The translations under genes were made by a program, and so were the position numbers. A DNA stretch of 64,000 nt. Source: Noviherbaspirillum pedocola (lineage in GTDB: Bacteria; Pseudomonadota; Gammaproteobacteria; Burkholderiales; Burkholderiaceae_D). Position 1 is the stretch's first letter; the number at the start of each line of letters is the position of its first letter. Where the stretch lies: contig NZ_JAEPBG010000005.1 in the NCBI RefSeq assembly GCF_016632335.1, forward strand, positions 62,001 through 126,000, in the 5' to 3' direction. The notes below the pieces were generated by a model. The model was given only the letters and a program-made list of their open reading frames with translations, searched no databases and was not told the DNA's origin. This document shows, in pieces, positions 62,934 to 64,000 of the stretch.

Positions 62934-64000
62934 TCAACCTGCGCCGAGATAGGCGAGCTTGAACAGAAAGATCGCCGCGATGATCCAGACAATCAGCTTC
63001 ACTTCGCGCGCGCGTCCCGACAACAGCTTGAGCACCGCGTAGCTGATGAAGCCGAAAGCCACGCCCTGCGCGATCGAAAACGTGAACGGCATCGTGATCG
63101 CTGTGATCGCCGCCGGCACCGATTCGGTGGTGTCGCCCCAATCGACGTGCACCAGGTCCTGCAGCATCAGGCAGGCGACATAAAGCAGCGCCGGCGCGGT
63201 GGCATAGGCCGGCACCACGCCGGCAAGCGGCGCGAAGAACAAACAGGCAAGAAACAGCGCAGCCACGGCGATGGCGGTCAGCCCGGTGCGCCCGCCTGCC
63301 TGCACGCCAGCAGCGCTTTCGATGTAGGCAGTGGTGCTGGAGGTGCCGAGAAACGAGCCGGCGACGATGGCCGCGCTGTCGGCAAGCAGCGCCTTGTTCA
63401 GTCGTTCCATCTTGCCGTTCTTGAGCAGGCCAGCGCGGTTGGCCACGCCCATGAGCGTGCCGGTGGCATCGAACAGTTCAACCAGGAAGAACACCAGCAC
63501 CACGTTCAGGATGCCGAAGGACAGCATGCCCATGATGTCGAGCTTGAACAGCGTCGGCGTGATCGATGGCGGCATCGACACCAGGCCGCCGAAGGTATTG
63601 CCGCCAAAGAAAAACGAGAGGCCGGTCACCAGCAGTATGCCGATCAGGATCGCGCCGCGTACCCGCAGATGGTCCAGCGCCACGATGGCGAAAAAACCGA
63701 TCACGGCCAGTACGACCTGCGGCTTGTGCAGGTCGCCGATGGTGACCAGCGTGGCCGGATTGCCGGTGACGATGCCGGCGCTCTTCAGGGAAATCAGTCC
63801 GAGGAACAGCCCGATGCCCACCGTGATGGCCGTGCGCATCGAGGCCGGAATGCCGTTGACGATCATTTCCCGCACGCGAAACAGGCTCACCACCAGAAAC
63901 AGGCAGCCCGAGATGAACACCGCGCCCAGCGCCGCCTGCCACGGCAGCTTCATGCCGAGTACCACGGTATAGGCGAAATAGGCATTCAGTCCCATGCCCG
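62934..64000 (-). CDS. NCS2-family purine permease (AzgA-like), 5' end outside window
   Basis: The last ~355 residues of a polytopic permease. The frame is still open at the window edge, where GMGLNAYFAYTVV matches the first conserved region of the AzgA/GhxP branch. Further family features are TAITVGIGLFLGLISLK, VELFDATGTLMGVANRAG and SSTTAYIESAAGVQAGGRTGL (motif with the substrate-site Glu). This branch imports adenine, guanine or hypoxanthine with protons; which of these is not decidable here. Confidence 0.9.
   Translation of the reverse strand, partial: GMGLNAYFAYTVVLGMKLPWQAALGAVFISGCLFLVVSLFRVREMIVNGIPASMRTAITVGIGLFLGLISLKSAGIVTGNPATLVTIGDLHKPQVVLAVIGFFAIVALDHLRVRGAILIGILLVTGLSFFFGGNTFGGLVSMPPSITPTLFKLDIMGMLSFGILNVVLVFFLVELFDATGTLMGVANRAGLLKNGKMERLNKALLADSAAIVAGSFLGTSSTTAYIESAAGVQAGGRTGLTAIAVAALFLACLFFAPLAGVVPAYATAPALLYVACLMLQDLVHVDWGDTTESVPAAITAITMPFTFSIAQGVAFGFISYAVLKLLSGRAREVKLIVWIIAAIFLFKLAYLGAG

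Overview
This 64 kb window is high-GC, densely packed chromosomal DNA of a Burkholderiales-type betaproteobacterium. Oxalobacteraceae or a close relative is my best guess. The guess rests on the paired cyanophycin synthetases with their ABC/DUF1854 partners, a TRAP-linked malonate decarboxylase operon, the layout of the formate dehydrogenase operon (TorD-like chaperone, 73-aa Tat protein, small lipoproteins, DUF3305-type protein), an FtsK with a long Pro/Ala-rich linker, and TrxC. The species cannot be named from the sequence alone. I saw no rRNA, tRNA or CRISPR.

Layout. 1-4.1 kb: the end of an HDOD/GAF-like regulator (cut by the window edge) and two lipoprotein genes, one a large alpha/beta hydrolase. 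4.3-14.1 kb: a complete malonate utilisation locus. A GntR/FCD regulator is divergent from a TRAP transporter (P, Q, M) that runs without a break into mdcA-C-D-E-G-B-H, and a 12-bp palindromic operator candidate lies on the TRAP promoter. 14.2-20.5 kb: a blue-light (LOV) hybrid histidine kinase and a seven-PAS GGDEF-EAL protein, separated by a composite inverted repeat with hexanucleotide flanks. 20.8-28.7 kb: a Gly/Ser/Met-repeat secreted protein and a formate dehydrogenase operon on the minus strand. 28.7-34.5 kb: an AT-richer island with two unrecognised plus-strand genes and a decayed partial copy of ftsK. 34.5-37.5 kb: the intact ftsK. 37.5-44.1 kb: an isoquinoline-oxidoreductase-like molybdenum enzyme, a 38-aa membrane peptide, a P-loop ATPase, an acetyltransferase and a CDF metal transporter. 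44.2-53.6 kb: a cyanophycin locus (degenerate tyrosine recombinase, cphA, cphA', an ABC exporter with a zinc-ribbon N-terminus, DUF1854). 53.8-64 kb: trxC, a proline-rich peptide, sbcDC, a RES/Xre-type toxin-antitoxin pair, a Cho-type nuclease, PagL, and the end of an NCS2 purine permease (cut by the window edge).

How the genes work together. The TRAP system probably imports malonate. MdcACDE decarboxylates it on an acyl carrier protein that MdcB and MdcG prime with their special prosthetic group and MdcH charges with malonyl. The formate dehydrogenase genes encode a periplasm-facing Mo enzyme, its four-cluster Fe-S subunit and a cytochrome b anchor, with a chaperone and small lipoproteins. 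In the cyanophycin locus a full synthetase is paired with a paralogue that has lost the P-loop lysine of its Mur-ligase half; the divergent ABC/DUF1854 pair has no established job.

The most unusual parts are (1) the island beside ftsK, where a second ftsK 3' copy has lost exactly its Walker A and Walker B segments through two in-frame deletions and sits between two orphan genes; (2) the cyanophycin locus with its catalytically degenerate recombinase and zinc-ribbon ABC protein; and (3) the hexamer-flanked inverted repeat at 16.06-16.36 kb.
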